Below are positions 1-6,385 of a stretch of 6,385 bases of DNA, piece after piece. The stretch's first letter is position 1; each line of letters begins with the position of its first letter. Source of the stretch: CAZRGV01 sp964599655 (GTDB lineage Bacteria > Planctomycetota > Planctomycetia > Isosphaerales > Isosphaeraceae); assembly GCA_964599655.1 (NCBI GenBank), contig CAZRGV010000240.1, positions 1-6,385 of the forward strand, given 5' to 3'. Position numbers and translations under genes: made by a program. The notes under the pieces were generated by a model that saw only the letters and a list, made by a program, of their open reading frames with translations, ran no database searches and was not told where the DNA came from.

Positions 1-1061
1 CGAGGGTCCGCGAGTCGGCTCCAGGACGCCGGGTGTTCGTCATCGCCGAGGATCACCGCAACCTTGCCGACATGATCAAGCCGCAAGGCCAAGGCGGCTG
101 GGGCCTCGACGGCGTTTGGGCCGATGATTTTCACCACAAGGTTCGCGTCACCCTCGCGGGCGACAATGAAGGGTACTACCAGGATTTCCGTGGCTCGCTG
201 TCCGATCTGGCCAGGATCTTGAATCAAGGGTGGCAATACACGGGTCAATACTCCCAATACCTCGGGGAAAAACGCGGGACTGATCCAACGGGGATTCCGC
301 CCCGACGCTTTGTCTTCTGCGTGCAGAACCACGACCAGATTGGGAACCGTGCCCTGGGCGAACGGCTCCACCATCAGATTCCCCTCTGCGCCTACCGCGC
401 CGCGAGCGTCTTATTGCTCTGCGCACCGGCCACACCGTTGCTCTTCATGGGTCAGGAATGGGCCGCATCCACGCCATTTTTGTATTTCACGGATCACCCC
501 GAGCCGCTGGGGTCGCTGGTGACGGAAGGGCGTCGGAAGGAGTTCCGTCACTTCCGAATGTTCGCCGACCCCGCCGCGCGCGAGCGAATTCCCGATCCCC
601 AGGCCGAGGCGACGTTCACCCAGTCCAAGCTCAAGTGGGATGAAGTCGCGAAAGAACCGCATTCGTCGATACTTCGGCTGTACCGGGCGTTGCTGGCGCT
701 TCGACGGTCAGAGCCGGCCTTGACCTGTTCACGTTTTGGGAGCTTCCAGGCGTTCTCGCTCAACGAGACGACCTTGCTACTTCGCAATCAAACGGAAGCC
801 GGCTCGGCGCTGTTGGCGATCATCCAGATGAAGGGAGAGGCGGAGATCCCGCTCGATCGGCTTCCAGGTCTGAATGGACTCGCGATCGAACGGTGCCAGG
901 TCGTCCTCACGACCGAGGACGCCCCCTTTTGCCACGATCCCGCGCCACCGGAAATCGACCTTCAGAGTGACCGTCCTCGCATCCGCTTCCTTCGACCGTC
1001 CGCGATTCTCCTTCGAGCCTGTCCCTCCTCGGAAACAGAGCCACGACCAGGCGTCGCCTGA
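1..1061 (+). CDS. treZ: Malto-oligosyltrehalose trehalohydrolase, copy A, C-terminal part (5' end outside window)
   Basis: GH13 enzyme that hydrolyses maltooligosyltrehalose (the TreY product) to free trehalose plus a shortened maltodextrin; cytoplasmic. About 352 residues are visible, read in the frame starting at base 3, out of roughly 600 usual for TreZ. The frame is open to the left edge, and residues encoded before base 33 still align with copy B, so the GTG at 33 is an internal Val and not a start. Visible motifs are VFVIAEDHRN (catalytic acid Glu at 48-50), GLDGVWADDFHH, VQNHDQIGNRALGERL (third catalytic Asp at 333-335), TPLLFMGQEWAA and a C-terminal beta domain ending at the TGA at 1059-1061. 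The nucleophile Asp region lies left of the window. It converges on treS-mak. Whether it is intact upstream cannot be seen; the visible part has no frameshift or lost motif. Confidence 0.92.
   Translation, partial: RVRESAPGRRVFVIAEDHRNLADMIKPQGQGGWGLDGVWADDFHHKVRVTLAGDNEGYYQDFRGSLSDLARILNQGWQYTGQYSQYLGEKRGTDPTGIPPRRFVFCVQNHDQIGNRALGERLHHQIPLCAYRAASVLLLCAPATPLLFMGQEWAASTPFLYFTDHPEPLGSLVTEGRRKEFRHFRMFADPAARERIPDPQAEATFTQSKLKWDEVAKEPHSSILRLYRALLALRRSEPALTCSRFGSFQAFSLNETTLLLRNQTEAGSALLAIIQMKGEAEIPLDRLPGLNGLAIERCQVVLTTEDAPFCHDPAPPEIDLQSDRPRIRFLRPSAILLRACPSSETEPRPGVA
33..136 (+). repeat. treZ: Near-identical inverted patch, left arm (in treZ copy A)
   Basis: This segment matches 5410-5513 in reverse complement. 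Bases 33-79 (47 bp) and 91-136 (46 bp) are exact matches, and the 11 bases between them carry 7 differences. It encodes VFVIAEDHRN through WADDFHH, including the catalytic acid. Synonymous third positions are identical within the exact blocks, while the flanking coding sequence on both sides is clearly diverged. It is a paralogous stretch within genes, not a mobile-element end. Confidence 0.85.
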
Positions 1062-1107
1062 GAATCGACACGACTCGCGTTCACGATGGGTGAGCTTGGA
1101 CGGATCG

Positions 1108-4100
1108 TCAAACGGTTCCTGCATTTTGATGCGATTCCAACAGTTGCAGGATCGCACGGAGCGGAACCCAGACGCGATCGGCTCGATGCTCGAGCTCGTA
1201 GCCGAGGCTCTCCATCGCCCGTTCGAGGAGAAACGCGTCGCAAAGAATGCTCAGCTCCTCAGGCATCTTCGGTACAAAGGAAGCTGGCTCCGCGACGTCC
1301 AGATACTTGCGGAGAAAGACCGCGGAGACCCACGAGGTCCAGAATCGGGACCAGATCAGGAGTTGCTCGCGATCGGCCTGCTGGATCACCGCGGCCGAAC
1401 GCTCGGAAGCGATCTCCTGGCCCGAAATTACGAGATGCGCCGCGTGGTGAAACGAGTGCAGCAACGAGGTAACGTCTCGCAAAGGTGAACGTTTGAGCCG
1501 ACGCTCACCAATTGGACGGAGCGGTTCCCCCTCGAAGTCNNNNNNNNNNNNNNNGAAGTCAATGATCACGAAGTCGCCATCGGTGTCGAGGATCTGGCCG
1601 AGGTGGTAATCTCCGTGACACCGGATCCGGCTCGCGGAGATCTTCCGGTCCATCACCGCATGATAATGTTGTAGTATGAGATCCTGAAGGGCCACGACGC
1701 GACGAGCCTGTTCGCGGACATCCTCCGGCAACAGGTCGAGGCGGTTGGCCAGGTGTCGCAGAACCCGGCGGGCTCGCCCTCGCAACGACTGGTAGATCGA
1801 TCGTTGGTAGAGCGTGGAGAACGGCTGTGGCACAAACTCGGAACGGTTTTGCTCGCTGGAAAGCGCCAGATGAAGCTCCGCGGTTCGACGCGCCAGCAAG
1901 CGGACCGATTCGAGGAAGTCCCCGATCATTTCCAGCGCCAGGGCCGAGGGTGTCATCTCGCTCAAGGTGAGCAAGGATGGGTACGACTCAGGGATTTCCG
2001 GGGTTATGCCACGTCCGGCGACGCGCTCGTAAAAATGGCCGAGATGATCCAGCGTCAGGTTCCAGGCCGTCCCTCGATTGGGAACATAAACCTGCAACAT
2101 CGCCAAAGTGACGGGCTGGCTTCGACCGTGACGGTACTCAACCGCTCCCGCGAACTTGGGAGCGTTGGGGAATCCGACCTGCTCGGAAAGGAACTCACTG
2201 ATCTCGAAGTCTGGATTGATTCCCTCCTCGATCCTTCGAAAAATCTTCAAGATCAATCGTTCGCCAAAGACCACGGATGTGTTGCTCTGTCGCGAGGGGA
2301 CCAGACGCGCGGAGAGGTCGATCCCTTCCGTCGCGAGGATTTCGTGGAGCACGGGCGTCACGGTGGCTTGCAACTGGCCCGACTCACCGGCCAGCAATTT
2401 TCCCTTGTCCATCGCGTCGAGAAACGCGCGCCCCAGCCCGGCACCGGCGAGGGCGTCGATCAGCAAGCCGTCTTCCTCCCCCTTCAATTCGGCGATGATG
2501 AGCCCGGCGCGTCGTTCACGAACCGCGACGGCCTGTTCCGAGCTCACAAACGACAGCGGAACCAGGTAGGTTGCCGGATCACCCTCGAAATACTCGACAT
2601 CGACGAGAACCACATAAGGCACTCGCTCCATGCCCGTCACCGGGACCGCCTCTCGGATCTCGGCAAAACGAATGGGGCGAAGATCGTCGCCAAACCGACG
2701 GCGCGCAAGATACGCTTTGAGCGCCTCTTCAAGCGCGCGTCGGGTCGTTGTGTCGAAAACCTTCGTCCAGTCGCCCGAAATCGGGATGCGCGGCAGGACC
2801 AGCTCGCCGCTCTCAGTAAATTCCATCGATTTCGGAGTTCGGCTCGCCTCGATCGCGAACCAGTAGAACGAATGCGGCCCGAGGGTCAGGAAATACGGGC
2901 GATCCGTGATCCTCGGAAACTCGATCCGTCCGAACAATTCCACCGGCATCGACCCCTTGAACCGGGAAAGGTCAAGATCGACGTGCTGAACGAAGCGTGA
3001 CAGATTCGCAATAATGAGTATGGTCTCGTCATCATGTTGGCGAATGAAGGCCAGGATGCGATGGTTTTCGGGATGGAGGAATTCCAGGGTCCCTCGTCCG
3101 AAGGCCCGATAGCGCTTCCGCAACGCGATGATCCGCTTCATCCAGCTCAGAAGCGAGTGCGGATTCTCGTGCTGGGCCTCCACATTGACCGTCTCATAAT
3201 GATATTCGGGATCGATGACAATGGGAAGGTACAGGCTCTGGGGATTGGCGTTCGAGAAGCCCGCGTTGCGATCCCCGCTCCACTGCATCGGGGTGCGCAC
3301 GCCGTTGCGATCACCAAGATAAATGTTGTCGCCCATGCCGATTTCGTCGCCATAATAGATGACCGGCGTGCCGGGCAACGAGAACAGCAGGGCGTTCATC
3401 AACTCGATGCGGCGGCGATTGTTTCTCATCAAGGGGGCCAGGCGGCGGCGGATCCCAAGATTGATGCGTGCTTGAACATCTCGTGCGTAAACGCGATTCA
3501 TGTAGTCACGTTCTTCATCCGTCACCATCTCAAGTGTCAACTCGTCATGATTGCGCAGGAACAACGCCCACTGGCAGTTGTCGGGGATCGGCGGCGTTTG
3601 GGCCAGGATATCGATGATCGGCAGTCGATCCTCCATCTGTATCGCCATGAACATGCGAGGCATCAGCGGGAAGTGAAACGCCATGTGGCAGGCGTCGCCA
3701 TCACCGAAGTAGGCCGTCGCGTCCTCGGGCCACTGGTTGGCTTCGGCCAGCAACATGCGGTTGGGGAACGAGTCGTCGACGTGCCGGCGAAGCCGTTTGA
3801 GTAACTCGTAGGTCTCCGGAAGGTTTTCGCAAGTGGTCCCCTCCCGTTCGAAAAGGTACGGAACGGCGTCGAGCCGCATGCCGTCCACCCCCATTTTCAT
3901 CCACATGTCGAGCACGGGAAAAATCGCCTTGATGACCTCCGGATTGTCGTAATTCAGATCCGGCTGGTGGGAGTAAAACCGGTGCCAGAAGTACGACTTG
4001 GCCATCGGGTCCCAGGCCCAGTTGGATTCTTCATAGTCCTGGAAAATGATCCGAGCATCCTTGTACTTTTCTGGGCCCTGACCCTGGCTTGTCGCGTCGC

Positions 4101-4497
4101 TCCAGACGTAGAAGTCGCGTTCTGGGCTTCCCAAAGGCGCTCGCCGCGCGCGCTGGAACCAGGGGTGCTGGTCCGATGTGTGATTGATCACCAGTTCCGT
4201 GATCACTCGCAATCCTCGCCGATGCGCCTCTTGAAGAAATTGCTCGAAGTCGCGGAGAGTCCCGTAGCTGTGATGTACATCCGTGTAATCCGCGATATCA
4301 TACCCATCATCGCGAAGCGGCGATGGATAGAAGGGGAGCAGCCAGATGGCCGTAACGCCCAGGTCCTGGAGATAGTCGAGCCGATGGGTCAGACCGCGAA
4401 AATCCCCGATACCGTCTCCGTCGCTATCCTGGAAGGCGCGAACATGGACCTCGTAAATGATCGCATCTTTATACCAAAGTGGGTCGTCGTCCAGCAT
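1108..4497 (-). CDS. treS: Trehalose synthase-maltokinase fusion (TreS-Mak), complete
   Basis: Bifunctional cytoplasmic enzyme. The TreS part isomerises trehalose and maltose, and the Mak part uses ATP to make maltose-1-phosphate, the GlgE substrate. The 1129 codons include a 15-N gap; the true length is probably 1122. Residues 1-552 are the GH13 TreS module: Ca-loop-like DSDGDGIGD (24-32), VINHTSDQHPWF, GMRLDAVPYL with nucleophile D210, LLAEANQWPED with acid E252, FLRNHDELTLEM with D318, then a beta domain. From about 553 follows the Mak N-cap, then a kinase fold with LILKIFRR (K751, probable ATP contact), HGDYHLGQIL (D963, probable catalytic base), the metal-binding IIDF/DFEGEP motif split by the gap, and SPLRDVTSLL. 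The ATG is secure: the in-frame stop at 4513-4515 lies five codons upstream with no other start between, and a GAGAGGA ribosome site precedes it. It follows treZ copy B by 20 bp. Confidence 0.97.
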   Translation of the reverse strand: MLDDDPLWYKDAIIYEVHVRAFQDSDGDGIGDFRGLTHRLDYLQDLGVTAIWLLPFYPSPLRDDGYDIADYTDVHHSYGTLRDFEQFLQEAHRRGLRVITELVINHTSDQHPWFQRARRAPLGSPERDFYVWSDATSQGQGPEKYKDARIIFQDYEESNWAWDPMAKSYFWHRFYSHQPDLNYDNPEVIKAIFPVLDMWMKMGVDGMRLDAVPYLFEREGTTCENLPETYELLKRLRRHVDDSFPNRMLLAEANQWPEDATAYFGDGDACHMAFHFPLMPRMFMAIQMEDRLPIIDILAQTPPIPDNCQWALFLRNHDELTLEMVTDEERDYMNRVYARDVQARINLGIRRRLAPLMRNNRRRIELMNALLFSLPGTPVIYYGDEIGMGDNIYLGDRNGVRTPMQWSGDRNAGFSNANPQSLYLPIVIDPEYHYETVNVEAQHENPHSLLSWMKRIIALRKRYRAFGRGTLEFLHPENHRILAFIRQHDDETILIIANLSRFVQHVDLDLSRFKGSMPVELFGRIEFPRITDRPYFLTLGPHSFYWFAIEASRTPKSMEFTESGELVLPRIPISGDWTKVFDTTTRRALEEALKAYLARRRFGDDLRPIRFAEIREAVPVTGMERVPYVVLVDVEYFEGDPATYLVPLSFVSSEQAVAVRERRAGLIIAELKGEEDGLLIDALAGAGLGRAFLDAMDKGKLLAGESGQLQATVTPVLHEILATEGIDLSARLVPSRQSNTSVVFGERLILKIFRRIEEGINPDFEISEFLSEQVGFPNAPKFAGAVEYRHGRSQPVTLAMLQVYVPNRGTAWNLTLDHLGHFYERVAGRGITPEIPESYPSLLTLSEMTPSALALEMIGDFLESVRLLARRTAELHLALSSEQNRSEFVPQPFSTLYQRSIYQSLRGRARRVLRHLANRLDLLPEDVREQARRVVALQDLILQHYHAVMDRKISASRIRCHGDYHLGQILDTDGDFVIIDFXXXXXDFEGEPLRPIGERRLKRSPLRDVTSLLHSFHHAAHLVISGQEIASERSAAVIQQADREQLLIWSRFWTSWVSAVFLRKYLDVAEPASFVPKMPEELSILCDAFLLERAMESLGYELEHRADRVWVPLRAILQLLESHQNAGTV
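1540..1554. other. Assembly gap (15 N) inside the maltokinase active-site motif
   Basis: Fifteen Ns interrupt treS-mak. The hexamer GAAGTC stands directly on both sides (1534-1539 and 1555-1560). Translated on the - strand the region reads VIIDF, five unknown residues, DFEGEP, whereas maltokinases have a continuous IIDFEGEP. Deleting one hexamer plus the Ns (21 bases, seven codons) keeps the frame and restores that motif. The gap therefore most likely marks two contig ends overlapping by six bases that were not merged, not missing sequence. Confidence 0.9.
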
Positions 4498-4507
4498 GAA
4501 CGGTTCG

Positions 4508-4514
4508 TCCTCTC
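4508..4514 (-). promoter_or_regulatory. Ribosome binding site of treS-mak
   Basis: The - strand reads GAGAGGA about 10 bases before the treS ATG, inside the 20-bp gap between the treZ stop and the treS start. An in-frame TGA at 4513-4515 overlaps this site, and no ATG, GTG or TTG lies between it and the ATG, so this element fixes the start. The short distance from the treZ stop suggests translational coupling (inference). The spacing is slightly longer than ideal. Confidence 0.6.
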
Positions 4515-4517
4515 ACT

Positions 4518-6385
4518 TCAACACGCTCTGGTCGCCGTGCTCCGGAGCAAAACGGCCGACGGTCGCGCGAAGTCGATTGTGGTCCCCTTCTCTCCAAGAT
4601 CGATCCGAGGCGGATTTGCGTCGGGCGCGAACCGAGAGTCCTCCGTTGTGAGGAGCACGTTCCAGTCTCGGCGCATCCCGCGATCGTCCGCGAGCTCCAC
4701 ACGTCCGGCCCCGCGAAGCCGAACGATCCCGAGAAGGTCCGGACCGGTGTCCGCCCGTCGATGAATCCAGAGGGTTTCATCGTCGATCGCGACCGCCTGG
4801 AATGAATCGCGTTTCGAGGATCGAAGCGCTGGTTCCTGGTGCCGCAGTCGTAGGATCGCCTTGTAAAAACGATAGGTCGACGCGTGTGGTTCGTCGTCTC
4901 GCTCGTCCCACGCGAGTTTGCACGAGAGAAACGTGGCCTCCGCCTGAAGGTCCGGCAACCTTCCAAGCCGTTCCGCGGCCCGGAATTCGGCATAATGTCG
5001 AAACTCGTGACAGCGGCCCGCGCGCACCTTCTCACCGAGCTCGGTGGGATGGTCGGTAAAGAACACAAACGGCGATCGCGCCGCCCACTCCTGACCCATG
5101 AAGAGCAACGGTGTCGCGGGTGTCAGCAGCAACAGCACGCTCACAGCGCGATAGACATCGAGCGATATCTGGTGATGAAGCCGCTCGCCCAGGGCCCGGT
5201 TTCCAATGCGGTCGTGGTTCTGCACGTAGTAGATGAGCCGACTCAGGTCGAGCCCGCTGGAATCGGTGCCTCGGTGATATCCCCGATGGGTCGAGTATTC
5301 ACCGCAAAAGAACCAGCCTCGTTGAATTGTGGTCGCCAAATCGAAAAGCGACCCTCGAAAATCTCGAAAGACTCCTTCATGATCACCCAGAAGATAGCGC
5401 CTCAATTGATGGTGAAAATCATCGGCCCAAACGCCGTCGAGGCCCCAGCCGCCTTCAGATTTTGGTTTGATCATGTCGGCAAGGTTGCGGTGATCCTCGG
5501 CGATGACGAACACGCGGCGCGCCTCGGCGGAAACCTTCACACAATCCGCGATCTCGGCCACAATGTGCCTCGGACTCTCGTCCACGATGGCGTGTGTGGC
5601 ATCGAGCCGGAGCCCATCGACGTGGTACTCGTGGATCCAGTGCAGGGCGTTCTCGATGAAGAACTGCCGGACGAGGGGGCTGTGGGGCCCGTCGAAGTTG
5701 ATGGCCTGGCCCCAGGGGTTCTGGTGGCGGGTCGAGAAGTAATGCGGGCTGAAGACGGCCAGGTAGTTTCCCTCGGGACCGAGGTGGTTGTAGACGACGT
5801 CGAGCAGCACCGCCAGGCCAAGCTGGTGAGCCCGGTCGACGAGGCGTCGGAGGTCGTCGGGCGAGCCGTAGCACCGCGCCGGGGCGAAGAGATCGACGCC
5901 GTCGTAGCCCCAGTTGCGACGGCCGGGAAAGTCGGCGACCGGCATCAGCTCCAGGGCGGTGACCCCCAGGTCGGCGAGGTCGGTCAGGCGGTTGGTGGCG
6001 GCGGCGAAGGTCCCCTCGGGGGTGAAGGTACCGACATGCAACTCGTAGATCACAAGTTGATCGTGGTCGAGACCGGTCCAGTGGTGGTCGGACCAGTCAA
6101 AGGCGTGGGGGTCGACGACCTGGGAGGGCCCGTGGACGCCGTGGGGCTGAAACCGGGAGGCGGGATCGGGAAAGGCGCCGCCGTGGTCGAGGCGGTAGCG
6201 GTAGAGGGCGCCGGGCGCGATTCCGGTCAGGTGGGTGCCGAAGGTGCCGTCGGGAAAGCGTTCCAGAGGCAGCGCGCGGGATTGGGGTTCCTCCAGGAGG
6301 AGATCGACGGCGTCGGCCTCCGGGGCCCAGACGCGAAATCGGAAGCCGTCCCCCTCCGGCCAGCAACCCAGCGTCGGATGCCAGC
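4518..6385 (-). CDS. treZ: Malto-oligosyltrehalose trehalohydrolase, copy B (N-terminus cut by right edge)
   Basis: TreZ hydrolyses the alpha-1,4 bond next to the trehalose end of maltooligosyltrehalose. The frame is open from the TGA at 4518-4520 to the right edge, giving 621 visible residues, near full family length, so only a few N-terminal residues are likely missing. The GTG at 6051-6053 is not the start: upstream in-frame codons give FRFRVWAPEA and then an E-set/CBM48-type domain (visible residues about 10-95) before VIYELHVGTFTPEGTF at 111. Catalytic residues, in visible numbering, are nucleophile D261 in GLRLDATHAI (5601-5603), acid E296 in VIAEDHRN (5496-5498) and D391 in VQNHDRIGNR (5211-5213). 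A C-terminal beta domain runs from about 510. Oddities: Arg follows D391 where copy A has Gln, and GC content is about 69% over 5701-6360 but about 60% over 4561-5460 (hand counts). It reads directly into treS-mak, probably as an operon. Confidence 0.95.
   Translation of the reverse strand, partial: WHPTLGCWPEGDGFRFRVWAPEADAVDLLLEEPQSRALPLERFPDGTFGTHLTGIAPGALYRYRLDHGGAFPDPASRFQPHGVHGPSQVVDPHAFDWSDHHWTGLDHDQLVIYELHVGTFTPEGTFAAATNRLTDLADLGVTALELMPVADFPGRRNWGYDGVDLFAPARCYGSPDDLRRLVDRAHQLGLAVLLDVVYNHLGPEGNYLAVFSPHYFSTRHQNPWGQAINFDGPHSPLVRQFFIENALHWIHEYHVDGLRLDATHAIVDESPRHIVAEIADCVKVSAEARRVFVIAEDHRNLADMIKPKSEGGWGLDGVWADDFHHQLRRYLLGDHEGVFRDFRGSLFDLATTIQRGWFFCGEYSTHRGYHRGTDSSGLDLSRLIYYVQNHDRIGNRALGERLHHQISLDVYRAVSVLLLLTPATPLLFMGQEWAARSPFVFFTDHPTELGEKVRAGRCHEFRHYAEFRAAERLGRLPDLQAEATFLSCKLAWDERDDEPHASTYRFYKAILRLRHQEPALRSSKRDSFQAVAIDDETLWIHRRADTGPDLLGIVRLRGAGRVELADDRGMRRDWNVLLTTEDSRFAPDANPPRIDLGEKGTTIDFARPSAVLLRSTATRAC
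5410..5513 (-). repeat. treZ: Near-identical inverted patch, right arm (in treZ copy B)
   Basis: Partner of the left arm; position x in copy A pairs with 5546-x here. Bases 5467-5513 and 5410-5455 are the exact blocks. The same ungapped offset also places a further exact 26-bp match (432-457 with 5089-5114), so the two treZ copies are collinear over at least 420 bp. The patch sits next to the point where copy B changes from very GC-rich codon use (higher coordinates) to more relaxed codon use (lower coordinates). Confidence 0.85.

Noticed and set aside
1048..1060. Perfect small hairpin (5-bp stem, 3-base loop) over the end of treZ copy A, a possible terminator between the convergent genes
   Set aside because: The stem is short and no T-run follows on either strand; it also overlaps the coding end, so it may be chance. 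Nothing else in 1062-1107 resembles a terminator.
874..1488. + strand open frame spanning the treZ/treS-mak convergent junction
   Set aside because: It overlaps the conserved end of treZ copy A in another frame and then runs antisense to treS-mak; the translation resembles no protein family.
1753..3000. Long + strand open frame of 415 codons opposite the maltokinase and C-terminal TreS region
   Set aside because: It is antisense to a well-conserved gene, shows no recognisable domain, and is the expected shadow of GC-rich codons. The same holds for the + frames at 3034-3804 and 3967-4764.
5082..5089. GCGATCGC octamer, the HIP1 element abundant in cyanobacteria
   Set aside because: I noticed only this one occurrence in 6.4 kb, far below the density expected in HIP1-rich cyanobacterial genomes, so it is not taxonomic evidence.
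33..5513. Inverted repeat pair read as the ends of a composite transposon around treS-mak
   Set aside because: The repeats are internal, in-frame portions of two treZ genes. No transposase or target-site duplication is visible, and the matches are explained by paralogy.
6051..6053. GTG as a start codon for treZ copy B
   Set aside because: Upstream in-frame sequence to the right edge encodes the expected N-terminal domain, including FRFRVWAPEA, so this Val is internal.

Overview
The window is a compact trehalose/maltose metabolism locus from a bacterium of fairly high GC. It holds three coding regions and almost no intergenic DNA. From left to right they are the 3' part of a trehalohydrolase gene (treZ copy A, + strand, cut by the left edge), a complete trehalose synthase-maltokinase fusion (treS-mak, - strand), and a nearly complete second trehalohydrolase (treZ copy B, - strand, cut by the right edge). 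Copy B reads into treS-mak across only 20 bp, so these two look like one operon. Copy A converges on treS-mak tail to tail, with 46 bp between the two stop codons. No RNA genes, transposases, CRISPR arrays or convincing terminators were seen. The taxon cannot be fixed from this sequence. Long TreS-Mak fusions beside TreZ occur in several phyla, and Planctomycetota (Isosphaerales-like) is only a weak guess from gene style.

The genes fit a known route. TreZ releases trehalose from maltooligosyltrehalose, which TreY makes from glycogen or maltodextrin. TreS interconverts trehalose and maltose, and the maltokinase domain phosphorylates maltose to maltose-1-phosphate, the donor used by GlgE for alpha-glucan synthesis. 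Neither treY nor glgE lies inside the window.

The unusual points are structural. Two diverged treZ copies flank treS-mak in inverted orientation. They share a sharply bounded patch of about 104 bp that is nearly identical at the DNA level, around the catalytic acid motif. Copy B changes GC content and codon use close to that patch, so it looks mosaic; recombination or a chimeric assembly could explain this. A 15-N gap inside the maltokinase active site is flanked by the same hexamer on both sides and is most likely an assembly artefact: removing 21 bases restores the family motif exactly. I do not see a clearly new biological system here. The best leads are the treZ mosaic and a Q-to-R change next to a catalytic Asp of copy B.
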